Assembly (NCBI GenBank): GCA_002633025.1
Contig: NMRB01000152.1
Span: 513,529 to 577,528, forward strand
Direction of reading: 5' to 3'
Length of the DNA stretch: 64,000 nt
From: Notospermus geniculatus
Taxonomy: Eukaryota; Nemertea; Pilidiophora; Heteronemertea; Lineidae
Position numbers and translations under genes: made by a program. Every line of letters begins with the position of its first letter. Position 1 is the stretch's first letter. Shown here piece by piece: positions 9,413-22,300 of this stretch. The notes under the pieces were generated by a model. The model had not been told where the DNA came from. It saw only the letters and a program-made list of their open reading frames with translations, and did not search any database.

Positions 9413-12400
9413 TTAAGGAGTTATACCCTTCAAGTAGTACACCCACTGCACACTAGAGGTCCCGCCAGCTGATTTGGCGCAAGTGATGGTCAGTTTTCCC
9501 ATCACGGCTGCCTTAGATCCGGTGTCCGTACCATCAAAACCGACCACAATCCTATGGTCCTTACGCGACCTTATGTTATCGCCTGATTTCACCAAGTGGA
9601 ATGCTGGGTTATCCACTTGGAAGGAGAATGCGGTCGTGTGAGGGAAGACGTTGCGGAATGTTATCGAAGTGTTGCCGCCGGCTTTCACCGTATACGGTCC
9701 TTGTGGTTTAGGAGGGGTGCAGGTGCCGAAAAGTGGGAATACATATTCTCCTCCAGTGGTGGAACTGAGCACAAGGGTGCCGCGAGATTCTCCAAGATGG
9801 GCTGGTTCGTACGTCACGTCAATGGCGACCTCTGTGCCAGTTGTTGAGCCCGGGGCAGCTGCAACTGTCTTGTCGACATGGAAATCACTGTTGTCACACT
9901 GTAAGGGACAAAGACAGTTCTAAAAATACAGGTCGAGGTGGGGTGGATATCACTGAAAACCTCCAGAGAGATCGCCACATTTCTGTTCTATTTTTACCTC
10001 TGTAATCAGGATACCTCTCCATTAAGGACACAGGACTGACAAATGCTGTCCTGAATTGAGAGGTGTCCTGATTACAGAGGTCAAAATGAACAGAAATGAT
10101 CTGTTTGGGACTGAACTTTGGTGTCCTCAATAGAAAGGTGTCCTCCTGGCCGAGGTGTCCACTAAGAGAGGTGCTACTCTATATCCACGACTGGTACAAG
10201 TTGGCAAACTCTTGACACAGTTGCTATCGTAAATTGTTGAAATCAGCTTTCACAGTATTCATGAAGGTTCAAAGAATGTTGTTGCGCCAGGATTCCACAA
10301 CATGAGCACTGATCTAATACTTGCTGATCACAGCCATGAACAGCGAACCAGATTATGGATTTGAAATGGACTCTACCTTGCAAGTATAATCAGTCTTCAC
10401 TTTGGAGAAGTTGAGGAACTTGGCGCTCTGAACGAGCGAAGTGCCAAGATTGACTCTGAAGTAAAGAGCACGTTCTGGGCCAGCTTGTGTCGTCTTCAAC
10501 TCGAGGTCATACATGTAGAGGCCGAGCTCATTACAATTAAATTCCAGCCTTCCCTGGACCTCTCCTACTTTTAGTGGGAGGTACTCGAAGTTGAACGCAT
10601 TCTGAAAGTAGATGAAAACCTCAACATGTAGATTTGCAACCAATAGGGAGTTTCTGCAAGCTTACGTTTTACATTTACGATTACGATTTGACGACGTCAT
10701 GACGTCACGCCTTATGCCAAGAAAGAACATGACACAATGTGCAGTTTTTCATTTGATTCTGGCACTTGGCTGAGCAGTGGGTCCCTTACATCATAGTTCT
10801 TGGAAAGACGTACATGTTTGGCTGAAGGGGCCAAACTAAGAACACCACCTCCTGCCTTTCATGTGGTTGTGAATCTCAGCCAAGGTGTTCTTTGCAAGAC
10901 ACCCTGAGCACAGTCACACAAATGAAAAGGTGCTGGAAAGCTCACCTCGGACATTGCAGGGACCTGCAGCTGACTTGGCATCATGACTTCGGGTATATTA
11001 CAACTGGCCTGGAATGTGACAGGCGTCGGCAGCGGGTTCTCCAGGATCAGCGTACGCTGGATGGTTTGTCTGACAGGTGTTGATAAATCAATCGTGCCAA
11101 GGACGCCCGGACGGATGGACTTGAAAGTCACCTCAAAGAATTGGTATTCGCCAGTTTGCTCATTGGAGAAAATGACCTGTAATACACAACAAATGAGAGT
11201 GTAACTCATCATAAGATATCATTGCAGTAGAGAACTTGCAGACGACATCTTCTGTCGAAGTTTTCTCACATCCTATGGCACTGACTGAAAATTATTTTAA
11301 GAAATGTTGTTCCTGTGAAGCATCTGAAGAATATTTCTTCAAATTGTTTCCAATTCATTTGATTCCAAGGCTTTTAGAAAACTCACAGAAGACACTGTCT
11401 GCTCCAACCAGGGGGCAGATGAGTTAAAAGACATTTTTCTATACCTTGATCTGAGATTGTCCCTCCCTGTGTGCATAGAATGTCAGTTTATAATCCCTCT
11501 TGGCATTTCCAGGGACATCGATGTAGTCCAGGCCCTTCACAGTTGTGCCAGGGTCGAGTTTGTCCGGTTTGATCATCTCAAATTTGACCTTGAATCTAAA
11601 AGAAAAGAAATGAAATAACTATTTCATCCTCCCTTCATTTAACAAGAGGCCCATATGGTCAGCAGTCAGCTTTCACAAAAGCAAAGGAGGGAAAAAAAGT
11701 TAAAGGGCCAAGGTATTCCTTCCCTCAATTTTTACCTTTGTGGTTTCTTCAACCAGTTATTGATGGTCAGCATTTCAGTGTATTGTGTCTTGCACGGGAC
11801 ATCACGATTGATGCGTCCATTTGGTCGCGGTGCCTCAGCTGTTCCCTGCAGCTGGTAGAGCAGGCCTGTGCCATCGGGGAGGGGGAAGAACACGGAGCCC
11901 TGCAAAAAAATTATATCATGTACCACAGAGTGCTTCGAAATGGACATACACAATTTCCACTTTTACTTGTTTGCGTGTCACTACAGTTATGCACCAATAG
12001 ACGATATCACTCCAAAAGAGTGCAGCACCTGACAGGTCCAGCGTCATGACGTCCCGCACGCCATATCTGAACGCCATGACGTGACTCGAAAAAAAATCCA
12101 GTTGTTTCAGCGTTCATGACGTTGTGAAACAATTTGATTTTTTTCGTCTCACCTCAAGACATCATGAAATGACATGCAGGACGTCATGATGCTGACCTGT
12201 CAGGTGCTGCGCTCTTTTGGAGTGATAGTCTATTGAGAATATTTCCCGCAGGGCTTCATCTTTGGCCAGGCCCATGGGAGGAATCCATCACAAGCTACTC
12301 ATGTTTCTCATTCAGATGGGGTCCTTTACTTGCCCTTGCATAGTCACAAGGTACAAGGTGCCATGGTTTAGTGTCCCATGTGACGGACATACAGAGCCAT

Positions 12401-13367
12401 GGACAATTAACTCAGAGTGGCCCAGGCGAGATTCGAACCTGGGACGAGGTGGACATGATAACCACTGGGTTATCAAGGATACATTCACAGTTAGAACTTA
12501 CAGTGTGTTTCTTATTATCTTGAGTCATGGTCAGAGGCTTGTAGGCCAGTTCAAAAGGCTTCGTCTGCTGTGGTTCCACAATCAGCGTATCAGAACCAGT
12601 CCAAAATTCACCATCGATCTTTGGTTTCAGTTTCCAGAGTTGATTCGTACGGTTGATAATCATCAGGTTCTTTGTCTCCTTCTGTCTGACGTGGGTCGCG
12701 AAATGCTGTACTTCTTTCAGCGGTGCCACCCCAGTGCACATTCCAGTCAGTGTTAGTTTCAGGGGTTTGCCACCCTCCAAGCGGCAGGGAATGTTCTGGA
12801 AAAGAGCAACAACCATTTGGACTGGCAGTCACATGCTGAGCTTATCTAAGGCAATGGGTGACATGAATAAAAGCTAGCAAATGCTTTTACTTCAGATTTG
12901 TACAGCATAGCTTAGTGCATTTGCACTGCAAAATCCAAGTAAAAGCATTTACTAGTCTTTATTCATATGACCCAATGACTGAACCAACCATGGCGGTTTA
13001 GGGCGGCATGGGGTCTATTGTGGTTAAACGTCAAATGAGAAAGATCTGAAGCAGTTGTTACCTCATATCTAATATCCTGATTCTGTTCTTGTGGATGAAA
13101 TTCAATCTCAAATGGCACCTCCATGCCAGGGGAGATGTATCCTTCAACTGGACTGATGCTGAAATCTGGAGCAAACTTGGCGATATCCCAACAGAATTTT
13201 GACCCGATGTCACCAGTGTTGCTCATGACGACACGACGTGTGCTCTGACTCTTCTGTATGACGGCACCGAATGGAATGGCGGTGGCGTCCATTGATATCT
13301 CAATTCCCTGGCAGCTTCCCGTCAGTACGAACAGTGGTTGGTACAATCCAGCACACTCCATCATCAC
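9413..13367 (-). CDS. HYDIN: HYDIN C-terminal exons 87-93
   Basis: From the N-terminal side the exons are 13062-13367, 12502-12795, 11736-11899, 11445-11595, 10946-11176, 10377-10601 and 9413-9898 (stop at 9413-9415). Marker peptides in order are MMECAGLYQPLFVLTGSC, MSNTGDIGSKFCWDIAKF and SISPVEGYISPGMEVPFE; then LMIINRTNQLWKLKPKIDG, FFPLPDGTGLLYQLQGTAE and DVPCKTQYTEMLTINNWL; then VKGLDYIDVPGNAKRDYKL, DLSTPVRQTIQ and PAHLGESRGTLVLSSTTGG; and finally VQWVYYLKGITP. Each aligns without gaps to the vertebrate C-terminus. All borders are GT-AG and the phases join. Introns here hold a SINE near 12370, a palindromic MITE at 11995-12235 and another MITE at 11230-11428. Confidence 0.96.
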
Positions 13368-16300
13368 CTTAGAGAAGGAAAACCCAAATCAGACCCAGAA
13401 ATGAACAACAGAGGTAGTAATGAAATAGGAATACAGCTTATTAGAGCTGCCAGAGTGGTGCAGTGAGAACATCTAGTGTTTGCACCTCTGAGGTTCCAGA
13501 TTCAATTCCCAGCTTTCACGTGAAAGACAGGGTGACCCTCTGACAGTGTCGGTTTCCACCAGGCCACTTTCATGAGAAACGAACTAGAAATTGCACTTAC
13601 TTCTTCTGTAAACTGTGGCACTCGAGACTTGGGTGCAAACGTAACTTCCACTTTCCTTGTTCCACCGCGAGCCTCCAGCGTGATCTCGGACGTCGGATGC
13701 ATCGTCAACACGCCAGGCTGCTGCAGTATCTGCTCCGATGGCGTCACGGCCAAGTGGAAGCTAATCGGCGACGGGCTGTTGTTTACAACCGGTACAACCT
13801 TCTTGACCACCTGACCAATTCTCAGGGCACCAAAGTTGGTGATCTTCTGCTTCGGGTTGGCGACCTCGACCTTCATCTCGGCGCCGCCACCCAGGATGCT
13901 GACCACCTGCCTTGAGAGGCCATTGATCTCAAATTCGACTTTTTCGTTGTATTTCAGGGCAGCTCTCGGGTAGAAACTGAAATTGGCTACGACAGATTCT
14001 CCAGGAGCGATGACGGATGCTTCAAAACTGTGATGGAGATGCTGCGTGGGTTGATACAGACAGTCGACGCTCACTTCCTTCTTGTCTTTATTGGTGATGA
14101 TGAGATCGACGGAGTTGGTCGGCATGCCGGCGCGGTGGATGAAGCAAGAACCGAAGTTGTATTGTAAGAATGAGAAGTGTAAGCCGGGAACGACACCGTT
14201 TCCAAGGACACTCATATGATAGGTTGGACCGTTGGATATCTGCAAAGAGAATCACAAGATGCTTTCATCAACATGATCAAATCCCATATCGAAAAAAATT
14301 TGGAATGACATGAACTTTCAACGGCAAAGATGTCTTCTGTAAAGGACTTCCACCTCTCACTGCAAATGTCCCATCACGGCAAATTCACCGGTTATACTTA
14401 CCCTCAGCAGGAGCTCACATCCCCTCAGAGCAATCTTACACGGAGGACAGAAAGTCAACACACATTTCTGTCTCTCCCCTTGTTTGACAGCGCCTTTCAT
14501 AGGACCGACAGACACCATTTTCTTTGTTCCTGTCTCGTGTACTTCCCACTCGTAATCAAAGTTGAATTTTCCGTTGTTGAATATGAAAATGTTCCTCATG
14601 GATTGTTCGTTCACTTCAATCTGAAAGGAAAGGATGATTGATGAACTCATCTGCCCCAGGTTGGAGAATCTTCTGGTGAAGTTTTCTAAAAGCCTTGGAA
14701 TTCGAAAGAATTTGAAGAAACACTCTTCAGATGGTTGGCAGGAACAACTACAATGTACTTCAAATATTTTTCAATCAATACCATAGGATGTGAGAAAACT
14801 TTGACGGAAGATGCCGTCCTCAGCGCTCACTCCCTTCATCACCATGTTTAAAGGCAGTGATAAAGGGAGGAGCGTCAAGAATCACTGATTACTTCAGGGT
14901 GCAGGAAAAGAGATCGAAGGCCTTACCTCTCCATAGTTTATCTCGTTGAGGCCACGGTTACTCAACTCCACTCTGCTGCCCAGGGAATCCTCACACAGCA
15001 CGCTACAACTCATGGTATAACCCTCAGCTTTGACATTCAGAGTGAGCGGTTGGGTCTTACGCTTCACGTTACAGATCAGGTTGAAGTTCACTTCCTTGTC
15101 GGTGCGAGGAATGAAAAAGAGCTGCACTGGGAACCTACGTAAAAACAAAAATAGATCTATTTTTGGTAAAAATCATAAAGATTAACTAGCTTGTAGCCTA
15201 CAAAGTCAAGATCAAAGATGCGTCAACTGTATTGGATTGGATTGGATTTTTCTATCAGGGCCAAAGTCAAAGCATTCTTGGCCCTGGTAAGTAAGGAAGA
15301 GATAATATCAAGCTACTCATGTCTTCACTTGAGGGGGGGGCTTGCAAAGGCATAAGGAACAAGGCATCGTGGTTTACTGTCCCACGTGATGGACGTGAAG
15401 AGCTAGGGATGATCCCACGTAGCCCAGGCTGGAATCAAACTGTAACCCAGTGCTTGCTATTATAAGCAAACTTGAATTAAAGGTGGACATGGACTTACAT
15501 TGATTTTGGTGGTACAATACCACTCAGAGGCTTCACAATCAAGTGTGATTCATGTCCAGCACTGAAGCACGAGGATTCCACAAACGAGAAATGGAACGGC
15601 TGATCCTCGTTGTTCATCACATGAACCATTTCCATGGCTTCATGACCTGCAAGAATTACGATACAGAATGAAATGGATGTAGGCCTAGACACGTTTTTCC
15701 AATTCGCCAGTTTCCCATTTCACACACCAATGCATAGACCAAGTGTTGCTAGGGGCCACTAAAGACTTCCTGTTAGGAGATGAATTGGGAAGGGTGGGAT
15801 GAGAATAGACCAGGCTCAAGGCCCTGCTCCGCCTAAACCTCACCTAAAGAATTTCAATAGGTGGGTGACTCGCACGTCATTGAAATTTCCCTGAACTTAC
15901 CTATAAGCAGCGACTTGAAATTGAAGTGCGACCGATCGAGGGAGATAGCGGGTTCTTTCGTGTCACCGACAATGACGAATGGAATGGAGATGTTCTGGTC
16001 TGGGATGATGAACCTCCAGAAGGATTCGACGATGCCGAGTTCGTTTGGTGTGAACTCAAAGCCAATCTGAAAACACAAGAAGATTTAGATGGGAAACCAG
16101 GATCAGAGTTTGAAGAAATGGAAGACTATGACTAATTTAGGTCAACCTACCTCGTGTTTCTTGCCACTGCGAACATGTCCTTTCATCGTCAGGCATTTGA
16201 AGACGGGGATTAACTTCGGGTCAGGGTCATCCTCATTCACCCATATAAAGTCATATGGTTGATTGGTGGGGTTGACGATGGAGAAGATCCTAGACGGTAA

Positions 16301-19300
16301 AAAGCTAGGTTAAAACACTTTTGACCGACTCGAACAAAAGTAGGTGCATGTCACAACCGAGAAAAAGGTTTTAAGGCCCTACAACACAAAAGCTGAAATG
16401 TATGTCTGCAGGTTGACAATAGTGATGGACAGCAGTGATAATAGTATAGAGTAAACTGATGATCAATGACGACAAGCATGCAACAAGCACCTGCTTTTGC
16501 TGAAGCAGGTCACACTGGACTGTTGGACTTCATAAAACAAACATATCTTTACCTGGTGTTCTTGACTCCAACTCCAATCGAGCTGAACTCAATGACTCGG
16601 GTATTTTGGTCCAGTGTGGCACCAGGGGGAGCTCCGTGTGGCCCCCGCAACTCTGGATTACGTCGAGCACTGCTGATGTAGTCAGAATCCTCGAGTTCAA
16701 AGTGACAGTACGGGAGGAGACTCTGACCCTTGACGCTGATGACGGGGCCTTGTTTTCCCTCCTCAAGGTTAGAAATCCTGAAATAATAGAGAAATACACA
16801 TGTATCGTATTCAGAACCGGAGGAGAGCAGACTCTGATTGTTCTCTGATTGGTGGGAAATGCTAGAATGGACATGGGGCTTTACAGCTTCACCTACCTGC
16901 AGATCAGCCGGCCTTCAAACTCATGGACATCCAGCGGAGAGAACTTGACAGTAAACGACGCCTTCTTCCCTGGGGCGATTGATCCGCTTTCTGGCTCAAT
17001 CAGGAACGGAACAACACCTGTGTCACTCACGTTGCTCTGGATAGAGCTGGCCTGTGATGAAGGACGTTCGTTTTCGGCGAATGTGACTGAGCGAGTTTGC
17101 GGCGGAACATCCTCCATGACTACCTGCCAGGAGTAGTCCATTGTTGTGCTGCCTTGGTTGCTGATCTTCAGACTGAAATGATAAAGTAATGGTTGCTTTC
17201 ATGGAATGCTCCCACCACTCCACAGGGGTTTTTACTTCATTACTCTTCATTCACTGCCTTGTATGAAGAGGAACGAGACCAAAACCCTGCTGTGGGAGGA
17301 TTGTGCCCATACACAATCAAACAACACAGCTTTCAAAGAAACTAAAGCCAAGCCTTCAGCTCTTTGTATGTTGTATATAATGGATGGATGTAAAAAGCAA
17401 CTTGTTGAGCCCAAGGAGCCACCGGTGGTTTAGCGGCTTTGATCTCTGACTAGCAGTCATATAGGTCCCAAGTTCGATTCACACTGTTGGCGTGAGCTCT
17501 GGGCAGGTCTCTTTCCCTCACTCCACACAGATTTATAGAAGGGTATTGGTCAGAATGATCAGAGATGGGTGCTGAATGAGCAGGCAGTGCTGTGAGTTCT
17601 ACGATAGCAGGTTAGGTATACACCCAAATTTTTACTTTTTAACTTTTTAAATACAAGTAGATGTGGGCATGGTTACAGAAAAAGTAGTACTGGATATGAG
17701 GCTTCAATGACAACTTACTCAAATACTCTCGTCTGGAATATGAGCGTATCTTTAAACTTGATGCTCTCCACTTTACACTTGTACTTGTTGTAATCAGCTG
17801 TGGCCGACACAAGAAGATCAATGGTCCTCTGAGTCTCTGACATCTCCTGAAACGGAGGTTCTGGTTCTGTCTCCACAACCTTCTTCTTCGCGGGTCTCAT
17901 GTTGGCAGGGGTCACTGGCGTGTTGGGCTTCACTGATCTGAAGTAGAAGAAACCACGAGGTCAAGAATGTTGACATAGCTGTAGAGTTTGTGCAGTGCCT
18001 CAGCATGGTGTCACTTTGGACCTGGCTGTGTCCACCCTGCTGATGTCGACAACAAAGTGTGCCCTGCCTGGATGCAGCCACGTACTCTTTGTGAGCTGAC
18101 GACATAGTGTACCACGTGGGACTTTGATGTCTGACCATCAAGATGGCAGATTTTTCTGGGAAGACATCGTCTGCACTAAGATGTAAACACCAAAACATTG
18201 CCCTGATGATATCAAGGATTTTACACAAATCTATTGAGCTCCAGAATGCTATCACCAAACTCAGGGATAAAGATGCCAAAATTCCCATGCAGTAAGATAG
18301 ACCAAACAAGCCCAGGGATGACACTGTTTCAGATGAAAATTATTCAGAACTCACCCCTCTGATGATGCTGCCGCTACCTGACTGACATCCACCCATTTCA
18401 CAGTTCTCATCCTGTCATCCCAATCAGCAACCTGGTTCACAGGTTTCTCAAACGTAATCTTGGTGACCTTACACGACACAACCTGCTCCTCGAGTGTCTT
18501 GGGTGCATCTGTCTTGAAAGTCACTGACATGTCCTTTGTGCATCCAGCATGGAGGTGACCGACTTGGGGTGAAAATTTCACCTCCGGATTCTCGGGCCAT
18601 TGGAATCTGATGCAGTCACCGATGGAGTGGTTTGTCATGGAGAACGTGAGGACACGGGGCTCGCCGATACGAACGTCGCCGAAATGGATGCTGTTGTTCT
18701 TGGCAGCTGAAAAAGTAATCATCTTTATTGTAAGTCTAGGGAACGTGGTGTAGTGGTCAGAGTGTTGGACTCCTGAGCGAGAAGCTGCAGGTTTGATTCC
18801 CAATCAAGCCATCTTACTCTCATGTGGGCTGAAAGGATCAAGTAAGCGCTGAATGACCTGCTCCTCAAGTTCCCACAAATGTTCCTGGAGAGACTGGGGT
18901 CATAATCTGAGGCGCTTCAAGTCGCATTGTCTCCCATGGGGGAGCCATGGTGGTGTAGTGGTTTGGGTCTCCAACTAGCGGTCAGAGGGTCCCTGGTTCG
19001 AATCCCACTGGGTCAGGTGTATAAATGGGTACTGGTCGGAAATGCTCGATTGAGTGCTGAATGAGCCGCTCATCTGAGTTCTACTGAAAGGTTTCAGGAA
19101 TTCAGGATAGACTGGGGTTGACTGACGATTGTTGATATCAGACTCAACTTTCACTTTCACCCTCACCTTCCACATCTTCATCGGCCATGTTGCCTTCCAG
19201 TTTCTCCGGATCACTGGCCACAAACAGGCTGTGGATATTATCCAACGAGATGTCATCTTCATAACCTTCACCGACCAGCTGTACGATCGAATCCTCATAC

Positions 19301-22300
19301 TGGTTATCAACCACGGTCATTTTGATATGAGCTTGCGATCGTTGCGGTAATGTTGGTTTGAAGATGACGTCGAAGTTGGCCGTCTCGCCGACTTCCATGA
19401 CCACACTGGCAGTGTGTGGTCTCTTCTTAGCCTCGGGTGTATTGTCAGTGTTCATGATTGCGTTAGTGCCGTGGCTGGGTTTGAGTTGGTAGGCCAGGTC
19501 GGGGTCAAGGAGATCAATATCAACCTGTAACGAAGGAAAACTATATCACGTCTGCTGATGATGTGGTGATGGAGCTTGCCGCATGTCCCAGCCTGAATTG
19601 AAGCCTGGATTCAGAGCAAAACCAACTACATGTACATGTATATCGAAAATATACAGTTCATTTTCTGACGTCAGAAATAGCAATCACAATGTCATGATAT
19701 CATTTTGATGCATGCCTGCATGTTGGTTGGCAAAATATTCCTCTCAGGAGCATTTTGCCAACCAGCCTTTTGCCAACCAGCATTCATGCAGTGCAATGTG
19801 GTGTATTGTGTCATCGGACACGATTTACAGAACAAAATTATGATTTACCTTGCAAGCCAACGTCCCATCATTGACCAAGACCAGAGGTTGCGTGTCGGTC
19901 CGTCCAAGAAGCAGACGTTTGAATAGACACAATGGTTGTCCCTTCCGGTTGCGTACAGATGGTTTCTGGATTGATATCCTCGGCAGATTGCCCTCTCCTT
20001 GGATCTCAAAACTAAGGTTCCGACCTTTCGCTTGTGTCTGAGAAACACCGTCCAGTGCTGCCTCAAAGATGGCAGAGAATTGCTGAAATAGACATAAGGA
20101 CCAGGAATTGAACCTGTGGCTTATCAGTTATGAGTCTGACACCTTTGCACTCCACCATCGCACTCTCCAACCAACCAATGATCAATTAACAACTAGGCCT
20201 GATTGACTAATTAACATACCTGCATTGATGGAGGTGTAAACGTGACAGTGGCGTAGGAATAGCTATGTGCTGCTATCTGAGCACGTGGTGGCTCCACCTC
20301 ATAGATATCCTGCGACTTCGACATATGTTTGCTGATGATAGGCTTGATGTTGAAGAGGACATCACAGGGCACTTTGTTGACGTTGGTGATCTTAAACCTC
20401 GCTTTCGCCTTGCTGCCGACGATGACGTTATTGAAGACGAAGCGATTTTCGTCTTCTCCATAGATGCCGCCACTTTCAACCTAAAAGAAGAGATACGTGC
20501 GATTAGCTGACAAAATTCCACTTTCCTTCGTAACTTCTTGTCCTTCATCCTTTCACTGCTGAATTCCCCATGTGGATTCCCACGTGACATCACAATTCGT
20601 ACATGCCACCATACTGGCCGTCAAAGAACACAGCATCAACACGTCAGGTAATGATGTCAAAACGTTACACATGGTGAAGTTTTGACATCGTTGTTGGTCA
20701 GTTGAGGCTGGACTGCACTCTTCTGTAGCAGGCCATGGACAATTTGCTTTGATTGCCTGCGGGTTTTCACACCAATTCAGCTGCTGTTGTTCAATAACTG
20801 ACATGAATTCAATGACTGACGTAATGAATTTGTTGAATTGTTGTGCGCACTGTGATGTGTACACCCCACTGAAACTTCATCTTGACATATCAAGGCCTTC
20901 GGACTAGGGGTGATGGGAACACTGATGCTGAAACTTTGAATCGAGAAGCAAAATGGTGACCGTTTGACGGCAAATCACATGACAAGAATGGCGTCACTGG
21001 GAAACCTCTATTCTTGCAGCCGATTTCCAGCAGTATACCTTACAGGATTCAGACAACACATTGACATAGACTGTGTTTCTGCAGTGCATTACTTTCATAG
21101 GCAGTTATGGTACTCACCATGTGGTTATGATGCCAGATACTGAGATTTTTGCAAACTCGATGTTCCTCAAAGGTGGAGCCAAGATCTGTAATATTGATAC
21201 TTGGAACGCATGCTTCGCCAATCAGCTTGTATGGAATACCCTCCTTGTGGTCACGTGGGTCGCGGTCAGTTACTTCAATGGCAATTTCCTGAATGAAAAG
21301 GGTATGGGATTTTATCAAGGTCAGAAGAAGAAGTCGAAGAACTGCCAATGATTTGACTACAGATGGCAAAGACACTAGCAACACCACTAAACTGCATTTG
21401 AGAAAGACTCAAAACCAACGAATTTTGGCAATTAAACTCATCTACCCCATGTTTGAGCAGACGGAATATTCTCTCAAGTTTTCAGATCGCCTGAGAAATG
21501 AATTACCGGGTAGAAGAAATTTGAAGAAACATTCTTCAGATGGTTTGTAGGAACAAACTTTCTTCAAATATTTTTTACTCAAAACAACAGGATGTGGGAA
21601 AACGTCAACAAACGATGCCGTCTGCTGGATTGTGGGGGTAGATGAGTTAATTCCACATACCTCTTCACATTTTCCAGCATATTCAGCCACGCTTTCCACG
21701 CTGATGGTCTGATGATTGTTGGGTAAGACCTGACCAAATGCCGGGTAGATGGTGAACATACCGAGAACAAGGCGGGCCGGTCCGCCGCCACCACCACCTC
21801 CAGCACCGAGTTCTTGCCTGAAAGAATGGAGAATGGATTCTTTTTATGAAGATTTCTTGAGATAGAGAGACCTGCAATGTACCTCGAAATCTGCTCAACT
21901 TCGTCACAGGCTTTGGCCTGTACCACTACACTAGTTGTGGACTGACCCAATCAACCTAAGAAAGGTCCTTACCTGATAGATTCAGCACGTTTTGGTTTTG
22001 CAACAGATCTTCCTGAACTTGAACCATCCCTCGATTTGGTGCGCTTGTCTCCTTTTACAGGCCTAGAAAAAAATACAGGAAATTTAAAGAGAGTAGACCT
22101 AAAGCTATTCCACTGACTATGCACTGTTGGACCCATCCATGGAAAGCCTGTTACAATAAAATCTCATCGCCTCTACCACCAACTGTACCCAGACGCAAAG
22201 AATATCGTCTGCTACTTACGGTCGTGATCTCTGCTGCTGAACCTCGGCCGCTTTGACCAGTTTCTGGATGGTGTACTTGAAGTCATATTCTCCTTTGTTC

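Noticed and set aside
9596-9923. Plus-strand frames over the last HYDIN exon
   Set aside because: They are shadows of the conserved minus-strand exon ending VQWVYYLKGITP.
18948-19020. Intact tRNA gene
   Set aside because: Box A and box B words are present, but the segment does not fold into a full cloverleaf by eye and continues into a SINE body. It is repeated elsewhere in the window.
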